From Sphingobium terrigena (GTDB taxonomy: Bacteria > Pseudomonadota > Alphaproteobacteria > Sphingomonadales > Sphingomonadaceae): a stretch of 64,000 bases of DNA. The notes beneath the pieces are model-generated. The model saw only the letters and a list, made by a program, of their open reading frames with translations, did no database searches and was not told the DNA's origin. Each line of letters starts with the position of its first letter. The first letter of the stretch is position 1. The translations under genes and the position numbers were made by a program. Positions 50,688-58,453 of the stretch are shown piece after piece. The DNA lies in NCBI RefSeq assembly GCF_003591655.1, contig NZ_QVRA01000003.1, forward strand, positions 125,139-189,138, given 5' to 3'.

Positions 50688-51707
50688 ATGCCGAAGCGCG
50701 CGTTATTCCTGGTTTCTGCGATCCTGTCCCTGGCCGCACCCATGTGCGCCTATGCTGCGGACGACGCCGAGGCCTGGACGCCTACCGAGACCGCGATCCG
50801 TGCCGCCACGGCCGGCATCAGCCTGCCGCAGACGATCGCCAGCCTGTCGCTGACCAAGAGCGGCGAGGCCTCAAACGGCGGGCGCGCGGTGGACAATTAT
50901 GCGCAATATCTGTCGGAAGATGGCGCGATCCAGGCGACGCTCTACGTCTATCTGCCAACCTATGCCGACGCATCGCTGGCCGCCTATATGACTGACAAGG
51001 CGATCATGGAGCGGTTCGGATCGCGCACGCGGCGCACCGCCTATGCCAGCGCGCCAGTGGCGGGCAAGGCCGACAGCGCGATCCGCGCGGTCTATGACGA
51101 TGCCGCCGATGGCGCGCTGACGACGGCGGCAGGCTTCGTCCATGCCGGGCGCTGGATCGTCAAAATCCGCGTCACCGGGCCGACCGAACGCCGGGCTGAC
51201 GTGCTGGCGGGGCTGGACGGGATGCTGGCGGGGCTGGCCCTGGATGATCCGGCGTCGTTGCACGCGACCGGCCCTGCCAAGTTCGATAGCTGTCTCGCAG
51301 CCGACATCCATGATGCGCGCTTTACGAAGGACGATACCATGATGGCCGCCCCGCAGGATGTGCGCATCCCGCGCGAGGGCAAGGATGCGCTGTGCGTGCG
51401 CGGCACGGTGACCACCGCCGATGGTAGTTATGACATGCTCCAGCAGGCCGGGCGGAGCGACGGCGCGATCATCGTTCCGGTGGATGACAGCGGCACCGTG
51501 CTGGCGTTCGATCCGGCGGTGCAGGGCAAGGGCTATAAGCTGTCGATCCATATGGTCGGGCAGACCGACCTTTATGGCGTCTATGATCGCGTTCCCAGCC
51601 CGCGCCAGATCGCCGCGATTCTGGACGGCAAAGACCCGCAGACCGCCAAGGCCGAGGCGACCGCTGCCTATGCCGCCAATGGCGTCGTCACGATGGTACG
51701 GCACTGA
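50688..51707 (+). CDS. Exported protein of unknown function
   Basis: 339 residues; the ATG has GGAGAGGG about 8 nt upstream. The signal peptide MPKRALFLVSAILSLAAPMC ends at AYA-ADD. The mature protein has two domains: residues ~25-175 (YAQYLSEDGAIQATLYVYLP, AGFVHAGRWIVKIRVTGPTE) and a second part with two cysteines (DSCLAADIHDARF, DALCVRGTV) likely to form a disulfide. No family recognised. It is convergent with the SDR gene. Confidence 0.7.
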   Translation: MPKRALFLVSAILSLAAPMCAYAADDAEAWTPTETAIRAATAGISLPQTIASLSLTKSGEASNGGRAVDNYAQYLSEDGAIQATLYVYLPTYADASLAAYMTDKAIMERFGSRTRRTAYASAPVAGKADSAIRAVYDDAADGALTTAAGFVHAGRWIVKIRVTGPTERRADVLAGLDGMLAGLALDDPASLHATGPAKFDSCLAADIHDARFTKDDTMMAAPQDVRIPREGKDALCVRGTVTTADGSYDMLQQAGRSDGAIIVPVDDSGTVLAFDPAVQGKGYKLSIHMVGQTDLYGVYDRVPSPRQIAAILDGKDPQTAKAEATAAYAANGVVTMVRH

Positions 51708-51761
51708 CGCTTGGCGCCGCTTCGGGCATGATGCCCGATGCCATGGCGATCGGGTTGCGCC

Positions 51762-52559
51762 TCACCCCGCGGCCATGGCGGCGGCGACCGATGCCTCTAT
51801 ATCCGCCTTGCTCGGATTGGCGCGCAGGGTCAGGCCACCGCTCACCTGAAGATTCTGGCCGGTCATGAAACATTCGTCGCTGGCCAGGAATACGCAGCTG
51901 GCCGCGATATCTGCCGACGTTCCGTAGCGCCCCAGTGGATAGCCTTTTTTGAACGCCTCCATCAGGCCCGGCACCGCGGCGGCGTCCGCGGTCATCGGGG
52001 TTTCGGTCAGGCCGGGCGACACGCTGTTGGCGCGGATGCCCAGATGGCCAAATTCATTGGCGACGGTGCGGATCATATGATCGGTCCCGGCCTTGGTCGC
52101 CATATAGGCGGCATGATCGTGGAACATGATCGTCGCGGTGGCGGAGCTGATCTGGATGATCGACCCGCCGCCGCGCCGCTCCATCGCCGGAATCAGCGCT
52201 TGCGCCAGCTGGAACGGGCCGCGCAGTTGCAGCGCATACATGGCGTCCAGTTCGTCCTGCGTCGTTTCAAGGAATGGCTTGAGCAGCCCCCAGCCGGTGG
52301 CGTTGACGGCAATGTCCAGCTCGCCCAGCGCCTGTTCGGCGGCATCGACCATGGCAAAGATGCTGGCGCGATCGGTCATGTCGCCGGGAATGGCGATGCC
52401 GCCAATCTCGTCAGCCAGCGTCTGCATGGCGTCGATCCTGCGCCCGGCAAGGGCGACGCGCGCGCCTTCGGCAGCGAAGCGGCGGGCGATGGTCTGGCCC
52501 ATATTATCCTTGCCAGCCGCGCCGACCACCAATGCCGTCTTGCCTTGCAGACGCGCCAT
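51762..52559 (-). CDS. Short-chain dehydrogenase/reductase
   Basis: 265 residues from ATG 52559-52557, with GGGAGG 6 nt upstream (the frame opens at 52577). Rossmann motif GAAGKDNMGQTIARRFAAEG, NAG-like NATGWG, catalytic Ser in IIQISSATAT, and YMATKAGTDHMIR with Tyr and Lys. NAD(P)-dependent oxidation or reduction of an alcohol/ketone. Together with the TetR and the oxygenase genes to the right it looks like part of a catabolic cluster, separated by a 172-bp palindrome. Confidence 0.92.
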   Translation of the reverse strand: MARLQGKTALVVGAAGKDNMGQTIARRFAAEGARVALAGRRIDAMQTLADEIGGIAIPGDMTDRASIFAMVDAAEQALGELDIAVNATGWGLLKPFLETTQDELDAMYALQLRGPFQLAQALIPAMERRGGGSIIQISSATATIMFHDHAAYMATKAGTDHMIRTVANEFGHLGIRANSVSPGLTETPMTADAAAVPGLMEAFKKGYPLGRYGTSADIAASCVFLASDECFMTGQNLQVSGGLTLRANPSKADIEASVAAAMAAG

Positions 52560-52633
52560 ATCATCCTCCCTCAACACAGCTTCTTTGTTGCCGGGATGAA
52601 GGGATTAACGCGGGGGGCCAACTCGGCTTTGTG

Positions 52634-52805
52634 CTAGGCCCAATCGACATTCAGCCCTGACGGCCTGCAAATGGCCGTTTTCCGCGCTTCCGGTGCTCAC
52701 CTACTTTTAGTAGGCTGCGTTGAAACGAGGCACGTGACTCGTTTCAAGGGTCACGGAAAACGACCATTTTCGGCACGTCATCATCTGAATGTCGATCGGC
52801 CCTAG
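52634..52805. repeat. 172-bp nested palindromic element
   Basis: The terminal inverted repeats 52634-52654 and 52785-52805 match in 19 of 21 bases. Inner arms AAATGGCCGTTTTCCG (52669-52684) and its partner at 52754-52769 match in 15 of 16. The tip is the GCACGTGA-loop hairpin at 52720-52747. It fills most of the SDR-tetR gap. Confidence 0.8.
52720..52747. repeat. Hairpin with conserved GCACGTGA loop, copy 2
   Basis: The arms TTGAAACGAG (52720-52729) and CTCGTTTCAA (52738-52747) pair perfectly around GCACGTGA (52730-52737). It lies within the 172-bp palindrome. Confidence 0.85.
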
Positions 52806-52815
52806 GCGGGCGGGA

Positions 52816-53541
52816 TCAGTCCGCCTCCGCGCCCAGCCCTGTGAAGCCCGCCGCGACGAAATCGACCAGCCGGTCGACCATGGCGTCCAGATCGCTGGAG
52901 CTGAAACGGCCGCCCGATTGCCGGTCGAGCATCCCGCTTTCGACCAATATATGCGTGGTCATCGCCTGAAAGAAGAAGAAGCACCAATGGACGTCGCCTT
53001 CATCCATTTCCGGGTGGAGCGCGTGCAGCGCGTGGACATAGGCCGCGATCAGATCGTCGAAATGCTGGCGGAAGGGGGAAACAAACGCCTCCCCCTGCGG
53101 CAGGTTTGCGACAAGGGCCATCAGCCGGATATAATTTTTCCATCCCGGCCCGCCGCGCATCGATCGATCGACGATCGGGGTGATGAAGGCGCGGATGATG
53201 GCGCGCCGGCGGTCGGCACGGCTGCCATCCAGCATCACCGCCTGCGCGAGTGTCTGGGTCATGCCGTCGGCATGTTCATCCGCCCGGCGGTCTATCACGG
53301 CGCGGAACAGATCGTCCTTCGACCCGAAATGATAATGGGTCAATGCGACCTGAACCCCCGCCTCGGTCGCGATGTCGCGCAGCGAGACACCGTAGAAACC
53401 GCGCTGCGAAAAGAGCGACTCGGCGGCGTCGAGGATGCGGGCTGCGGTCTCCGGCGCACGGCGGCGGTCGGGCTTTGGCGTCGCCTTTGTGCCTGTTTCG
53501 GCACCTGACGTTTCCGCTAGTTTTAACGTATTTCCGCCCAT
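52816..53541 (-). CDS. TetR-family transcriptional regulator
   Basis: 241 residues from ATG 53541-53539 (MGGNTLKLAETSGAETGT); the longer frame overlaps the divergent oxygenase gene and is not protein-like. The HTH is at ~30-75: AARILDAAESLFSQRGFYGV, RDIATEAGVQVALTHYHFGS. The C-terminal ligand domain contains a phenylalanine-rich stretch (VHWCFFFFQAMTTHI). Divergent to the Rieske gene, so likely its repressor, with the ligand a catabolic substrate or its CoA/ester. Confidence 0.93.
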   Translation of the reverse strand: MGGNTLKLAETSGAETGTKATPKPDRRRAPETAARILDAAESLFSQRGFYGVSLRDIATEAGVQVALTHYHFGSKDDLFRAVIDRRADEHADGMTQTLAQAVMLDGSRADRRRAIIRAFITPIVDRSMRGGPGWKNYIRLMALVANLPQGEAFVSPFRQHFDDLIAAYVHALHALHPEMDEGDVHWCFFFFQAMTTHILVESGMLDRQSGGRFSSSDLDAMVDRLVDFVAAGFTGLGAEAD

Positions 53542-53590
53542 TTCAGACCTATGCCCGACGAATTGACAGGCGACAAGTCGCGCCGATATG

Positions 53591-53608
53591 TTTAGTCGAT
53601 CGTTCAAA
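53591..53608. promoter_or_regulatory. Candidate TetR operator
   Basis: TTTAGTCGATCGTTCAAA is an imperfect palindrome (12 of 18 symmetric, centre CGATCG) in the 87-bp gap between tetR and the oxygenase start. Position and symmetry are suggestive only. Confidence 0.35.
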
Positions 53609-53628
53609 TAATGAATGAGAGGCGTGTC

Positions 53629-54942
53629 ATGACGGTGGAATCCTTTCTGGGTCGCGCAATCGCGGACTATGATCCGCCCGTCCGCGGCGACCCCATTACC
53701 GGCGAACGCTATCATGCGCAGCGCTGGGCGGATGCGGAATGGCGGCATGTCTGGACCAAGGCCTGGCATATTGGCGGCATGGCGGCCGATCTGGAGGAAG
53801 CGGGCGATTTCCTGACCCATGCGATCGGGCGGGAATCGATCGTGATGCTCTGTCAGGAGGATGGGTCGGTCAAAGCCTTTTACAATGCCTGCAAGCATCG
53901 CGGCTACCGGCTGGCCTGGACGGAAGTGGGCGGCGCGCCGCTGCTGACCTGCGGCTATCATGGCTGGAAATATGCGCCCGACGGCACGCTGGCCCATGTG
54001 CAGGACCCGGATGATTTTCCGGGCGGTTCGCCCTGCGGCAAGGTGAAGCTGGAGGAAATTCCCTGCACGGTGTGGGGCGGGTTCGTCTGGTTCACCATGG
54101 ATCGCGACGCGGCCCCGTTAAGCGAATGGCTGGGCGCGGCGGGCAAGCAGCTGGAACAGTGGCAGATGGACAAGATGACGCGGGTGATGGCGCTCAAATC
54201 CGACGTGCCGTGCAACTGGAAGATCATCCGCGACAATTTCAACGAAAGCTATCACCTGCCCACGCTCCACCCGCAAATTGCCGGGTCGATCGACGATGCG
54301 CTGGACGGCACCATTTTCGAGATGAACCCTGAAGGCCATAATTGCATGGTGATGCGGGGCTTGAAGCCATCGGGCCGCTATCCGACCGCTGACATATTGG
54401 AAATGCCGCTGGCGCAGGCGCTGGACTATTGGGAGCTGGACCCCAGGGATTTCGAAGGCCGCGCCAGCGAGGCGCGCGAGGCGATATTGGCGCAGAAGCG
54501 CAAGCTGGGCGCGGCGAAGGGCTATGCCCATTATGCGCAAATGGGCGACAGCGAGATTATCGACTATCACCATTATACCCTGTTCCCCAACATCACCCTG
54601 ACCATGTGGCCGGACGGGTTCCAGTTGTTGCGGTCGGAACCCCACCCGACCGACCCGGAACGCTGCATTTTCGACCATTGGTTCATGGCGCATGAAATCC
54701 CCGGCAGCGATGTCGTGTTCGGACCGATGGGACCAACGCCGTTCGAGCAGGTGGAGCGCGAGACGGTGGTGTTTGGCACCAAAACGCTGGGTGATGTCGC
54801 CGATCAGGATATGAGCGTGGCGATCGGCCAGCAGCAGGGGCTTCATTCGCGCGGCTATACCGGCGGTATGCTGGCGGGGCAGGAAAAGCGGGTGCAGATG
54901 TTCCATGAGCGGCTGAACGATCTGTGCGGCATCCATGACTGA
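53629..54942 (+). CDS. Rieske-type ring-hydroxylating oxygenase alpha subunit
   Basis: 437 residues from ATG 53629, with GAGAGG 7-8 nt upstream; ATG 53611 lacks a site. The Rieske [2Fe-2S] ligands are Cys88, His90 (CKHRG), Cys108 and His111 (CGYHGWKY). The mononuclear iron site is in RDNFNESYHLPTLHP (His209, His214). Typical of oxygenases that attack aromatic or polycyclic substrates, or demethylate. No ferredoxin or reductase gene is nearby, so electrons must come from a shared partner. The stop overlaps the next gene. Confidence 0.93.
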   Translation: MTVESFLGRAIADYDPPVRGDPITGERYHAQRWADAEWRHVWTKAWHIGGMAADLEEAGDFLTHAIGRESIVMLCQEDGSVKAFYNACKHRGYRLAWTEVGGAPLLTCGYHGWKYAPDGTLAHVQDPDDFPGGSPCGKVKLEEIPCTVWGGFVWFTMDRDAAPLSEWLGAAGKQLEQWQMDKMTRVMALKSDVPCNWKIIRDNFNESYHLPTLHPQIAGSIDDALDGTIFEMNPEGHNCMVMRGLKPSGRYPTADILEMPLAQALDYWELDPRDFEGRASEAREAILAQKRKLGAAKGYAHYAQMGDSEIIDYHHYTLFPNITLTMWPDGFQLLRSEPHPTDPERCIFDHWFMAHEIPGSDVVFGPMGPTPFEQVERETVVFGTKTLGDVADQDMSVAIGQQQGLHSRGYTGGMLAGQEKRVQMFHERLNDLCGIHD

Positions 54943-55465
54943 GGCGGGCGGTGTCGCGGTGCTGATCGCCAAGCAGCAATTGGCCGAGCTGACCATGGCC
55001 TATTGCCGGGGCGTGGATCGCGCCGATGTGGCGCTGCTCCGGTCGATCTTTCATGAGGACAGCATCGTGGAAAGCGGCGTGTTCAATGGCAGCGGAGCGG
55101 ATTTTGCCGTGGAGATTTGCGCCATCGTCCAGTCCGCCTTTCACCAGACATCGCATATGACCACCAACCAGTGGTTCCGGGTCGATGGCGAGGAGGCGGT
55201 CGGCGAATCCTATGTGTTCGGGGTGGCGACACCGCGCCAAGAGGCGGATCGGTCGGTGCAGATGCTGTCGGGCGGGCGCTATCTCGATCGCTTTGCGCGG
55301 CGGGACGGCGTGTGGAAATTCAGCGCGCGCCGCTATGTCAGCGACTGGGCGATCCACCAGCCGTCGGGCGGGCCGGACGATATGCTGCGCGCGCCCTATC
55401 CGTTGCGCGGCGCGCAGGGGGCGGACGATCCCGTGCATGATCTTTGGAAAGGACCGGGTCAATGA
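54935..55465 (+). CDS. SnoaL-like / NTF2-fold protein
   Basis: 176 residues; starts inside the end of the oxygenase gene. LAELTMAYCRGVDRADVALL, then FHEDSIVESGVF and the later GRYLDRFARRDGVWKFSARR follow the SnoaL-like (NTF2) cone fold. Beta subunits of ring hydroxylases share this fold, so it may act as a partner subunit; alternatively it is a small isomerase or dehydratase. The stop overlaps the next start (ATGA). Confidence 0.82.
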   Translation: MTEAGGVAVLIAKQQLAELTMAYCRGVDRADVALLRSIFHEDSIVESGVFNGSGADFAVEICAIVQSAFHQTSHMTTNQWFRVDGEEAVGESYVFGVATPRQEADRSVQMLSGGRYLDRFARRDGVWKFSARRYVSDWAIHQPSGGPDDMLRAPYPLRGAQGADDPVHDLWKGPGQ

Positions 55466-56478
55466 GTGCCACCATGAACCGCCGTTTCATACTGGCGGCG
55501 CGGCCGGCCGGGCTGCCGCAGGAAAGCGATTTCCGACTGGAGGATAGCCCCCTGCCCGCGCCCGGCCGCGGCCAGATCGTCATCCGCAACCATTATGCCT
55601 CGCTCGACCCGGCCATTCGCGGCTGGCTGGACGATGCGCCAAGCTATTTGCCGCCAGTGGCGCTGGGGGACGCGGTGCGGGCGTCGACCATCGGCACGGT
55701 CGAGGCGAGCCATGTCGATCGCTTTGCGCCCGGCGACTGGGTGATGGGGTTGAACCGGATCGAGCACTATAGCGTCGTGACGCCGGACGATTTCATGCAC
55801 CCGATCGACGTGTCGCTGGCCCCATCAGTGACCAGTTACCTGTCGTCCATGGGCGCGGTCGGGCTGACCGCCTGGTTCGGGGTCAGCGAGATTATGAAGC
55901 CCAAGGCGGGCCAGACCGTGCTGGTCAGCGGCGCGGCGGGCGCGGTCGGTTCCATGGTCGGGCAGCTGGCGAAATTGCAGGGCGCGCGGGTGGTCGGCAT
56001 TGCCGGGGGCGCGGCGAAATGCGCCAGGCTGATCGACCAATATGGCTTTGACGCCGCGATCGACTATCGCGGCAAGGACGTCGCGGCGCTGGCGGCGGAC
56101 ATTGGGGCGGCCTGCCCGCAGGGGATCGACCATGTCTATGAGAATGTCGGCGGCACCTGCCTCGACGCGACGCTGCTGCATATCAATACGCAAGCGCAGA
56201 TCATCCTGTGCGGGCTGATCGCCGAATATAATGGCGACCCGCAGGGTGCGCGCAATATCTGGCAGTTGATCGTCAAGAGCGCGACGATGCGCGGCTATCT
56301 GCTGATGGAATTTGTCGATCGCTTCCCCGAAGGCAGCCGCGCCATCGCGGCGCTGATCGCGCAGGGCAAGCTGGTCTTTGACGAGCATATCGAGGAGGGG
56401 ATCGACCGCGCCTATCCCGCCTTCATGCGATTGTTCGATGGCAGCAATGAAGGAAAGATGATCCTGAAACTCGCCTGA
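55462..56478 (+). CDS. NADP-dependent oxidoreductase, medium-chain (leukotriene B4 dehydrogenase-like)
   Basis: 338 residues; ATG 55462 overlaps the preceding stop. Zinc-free MDR protein with the opening NRRFILAARPAGLPQESDF, RNHYASLDPAIRGWLDD, and nucleotide motif SGAAGAVGSMVGQLAKLQGA. The ending DRAYPAFMRLFDGSNEGKMI is typical of the CurA/prostaglandin reductase group that reduces conjugated double bonds. Likely acts on a product of the oxygenase pathway. Confidence 0.92.
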   Translation: MSATMNRRFILAARPAGLPQESDFRLEDSPLPAPGRGQIVIRNHYASLDPAIRGWLDDAPSYLPPVALGDAVRASTIGTVEASHVDRFAPGDWVMGLNRIEHYSVVTPDDFMHPIDVSLAPSVTSYLSSMGAVGLTAWFGVSEIMKPKAGQTVLVSGAAGAVGSMVGQLAKLQGARVVGIAGGAAKCARLIDQYGFDAAIDYRGKDVAALAADIGAACPQGIDHVYENVGGTCLDATLLHINTQAQIILCGLIAEYNGDPQGARNIWQLIVKSATMRGYLLMEFVDRFPEGSRAIAALIAQGKLVFDEHIEEGIDRAYPAFMRLFDGSNEGKMILKLA

Positions 56479-56557
56479 CGGAACCATCAAGCGACTGGAT
56501 TTGCGCGCCGACTGTCGCCATGCTGGACTGATAGAGAGTTCAGGGGGAGAATGGGTC

Positions 56558-58228
56558 ATGGCGACCGGCATAGAGGACGGCCTGCCCAAACATCATGGCG
56601 CGACCCAGAATGAGAGGCTGGTCATAGCCGCCTCCTCGCTGGGGACGGTGTTCGAATGGTATGATTTCTACCTTTACGGGTTGCTGGCCACCTATATTTC
56701 GGCGCAATTCTTTTCCGGCGTGAACGAGACGACCGGGTTCATCTTTGCGCTGGCAGCCTTTGCGGCGGGCTTTGCCGTGCGGCCGTTCGGGGCGATCGTG
56801 TTCGGGCGGATCGGCGACATGGTCGGGCGCAAGAATACATTTCTGGTGACGATGGGGATCATGGGCCTGTCGACCTTCGCGGTCGGGCTGTTGCCAAGCT
56901 ATGCCAGCATTGGCGTGGCTGCGCCGATCATCCTGCTGATCATGCGGCTGGCGCAGGGGCTGGCGCTGGGCGGCGAATATGGCGGGGCGGCGACCTATGT
57001 GGCCGAACATGCGCCGGAGGGGAAGCGCGGCCTCTATACCAGCTGGATACAGACGACCGCGACCTTCGGCCTGTTTGCCGCGCTGCTGGTGGTGATCGGA
57101 TTCCGTTTCGCGCTGGGTGAAGAGGCGTTTGCCGCCTGGGGCTGGCGGCTGCCTTTCCTGATTTCTATCCTGCTGCTGGGCGTGTCGATGTGGATTCGCT
57201 TGCAGCTCAATGAAAGCCCGGTCTTTCAGAAAATGAAGGATGAAGGCACGGTGTCGAAGGCGCCGCTGACCGAAGCGTTCGGTCAATGGGGCAATCTGCG
57301 CTGGGTCATCATCGCGCTGCTGGGCGCGGTGATGGGGCAGGCGGTGGTCTGGTATGCCGGGCAATTCTACGCGCTCTTCTTTCTGGAAAAGACGCTGCGG
57401 GTGGATGGCGCAACGGCCAATATCCTGATCGCGATCGCGCTGGCGCTGGCGACCCCGTTCTTCGTGTTCTTTGGCTGGCTCAGCGACAAGATCGGGCGCA
57501 AGCCGATCATATTGGGCGGCTGCGCATTGGCGGCGATCAGCTATTTCCCGCTGTTCGGGGCGCTGACGAGCGCTGCCAATCCGGCGCTGGCGGCGGCGCA
57601 GGCGGCGGCACCGGTAACGATCATCGCTTATGGGCCAGAATGTTCATTCCAGTTCGATCCGGTCGGCAAGAACCAGTTTGACCGGACCAGCTGCGACGTC
57701 GCCAAGGCCTATATGGCCAAGACGGGGGTGAGCTACGCCAATGTCGAGGCGGCAGCGGGCAGCCCGGCTGTAGTGAAGGTGGGCAGCGCCAGCTTTGCCG
57801 CGCCCGATGCGGCCACGCTGGCTGGTCCTGACAAGAAAGCGGCGATTGCTGGCTTTCAGGATGCGTTGAAAGACGGTCTGGCGCAGGCTGGCTATCCCGC
57901 CAAGGCCGACAGCGCACAGATCGACAAGGTCGCGGTGGTCGCGATCCTGTGGGCGCTCGCGATGCTGGTGACGATGGTGTATGGGCCGATCGCCGCGATG
58001 CTGGTCGAGTTGTTCCCCAGCCGGATCCGCTACACGTCGATGTCGCTGCCCTATCATATCGGCAATGGCTGGTTTGGCGGCTTCCTGCCAACGACAGCCT
58101 TTGCGATGGTCGCGGCGACCGGCAATATCTATTACGGCCTCTGGTATCCGGTGCTGATCGCGGCGGCGACGGTGGTGGTCGGGCTGCTGTTCCTGCCCGA
58201 AACATTCCGGCGCAATATCGACGAGTGA
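56558..58228 (+). CDS. MHS-family MFS transporter with a periplasmic insertion
   Basis: 556 residues from ATG 56558 (GGGGGAGA 8 nt upstream). Metabolite:H+ symporter signature: TVFEWYDFYLYGLLATYISA, FGRIGDMVGRKNTFLVTMGI in loop 2-3, LGGEYGGAATYVAEHAPEGK. It is longer than usual (~430-450) because ~120 residues (about 360-480, FQFDPVGKNQFDRTSCDVAK onward) lie between helices, containing two cysteines. The final helices follow with VELFPSRIRYTSMSLPYHIG. Probably imports the organic acid degraded by the preceding genes. Confidence 0.92.
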   Translation: MATGIEDGLPKHHGATQNERLVIAASSLGTVFEWYDFYLYGLLATYISAQFFSGVNETTGFIFALAAFAAGFAVRPFGAIVFGRIGDMVGRKNTFLVTMGIMGLSTFAVGLLPSYASIGVAAPIILLIMRLAQGLALGGEYGGAATYVAEHAPEGKRGLYTSWIQTTATFGLFAALLVVIGFRFALGEEAFAAWGWRLPFLISILLLGVSMWIRLQLNESPVFQKMKDEGTVSKAPLTEAFGQWGNLRWVIIALLGAVMGQAVVWYAGQFYALFFLEKTLRVDGATANILIAIALALATPFFVFFGWLSDKIGRKPIILGGCALAAISYFPLFGALTSAANPALAAAQAAAPVTIIAYGPECSFQFDPVGKNQFDRTSCDVAKAYMAKTGVSYANVEAAAGSPAVVKVGSASFAAPDAATLAGPDKKAAIAGFQDALKDGLAQAGYPAKADSAQIDKVAVVAILWALAMLVTMVYGPIAAMLVELFPSRIRYTSMSLPYHIGNGWFGGFLPTTAFAMVAATGNIYYGLWYPVLIAAATVVVGLLFLPETFRRNIDE

Positions 58229-58262
58229 TACCAAGATGCGTTGATCGTGACCTACTCTATCT

Positions 58263-58390
58263 CCTCCCCCTTGAGGGGGAGGTTGGGTGGGGGTGTACTG
58301 CCGCGAGCGTGGACGCGCGGCTTCGCCTCGCTCCCCCTCCCCTTGATTGGAGGCACGTGACTCCAATCAACCCTCCCCGCCGGGGAGGGG
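58263..58390. repeat. GC-rich palindromic repeat between the transporter gene and putA
   Basis: The left hairpin CCTCCCCCTTGAGGGGGAGG (58263-58282) and right hairpin CCCTCCCCGCCGGGGAGGGG (58371-58390) flank a GCGCGGCTTCGC segment and the GCACGTGA hairpin. Layout similar to 14307-14485. Convergent-gene gap. Confidence 0.75.
58343..58370. repeat. Hairpin with conserved GCACGTGA loop, copy 3
   Basis: The arms TTGATTGGAG (58343-58352) and CTCCAATCAA (58361-58370) pair perfectly around GCACGTGA (58353-58360). Confidence 0.85.
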
Positions 58391-58453
58391 AGAGGAGTCA
58401 CAATCAGCGCCTTTTGTTATGAGACAGTAAGCCGGACATAGTGAAACGACTGC

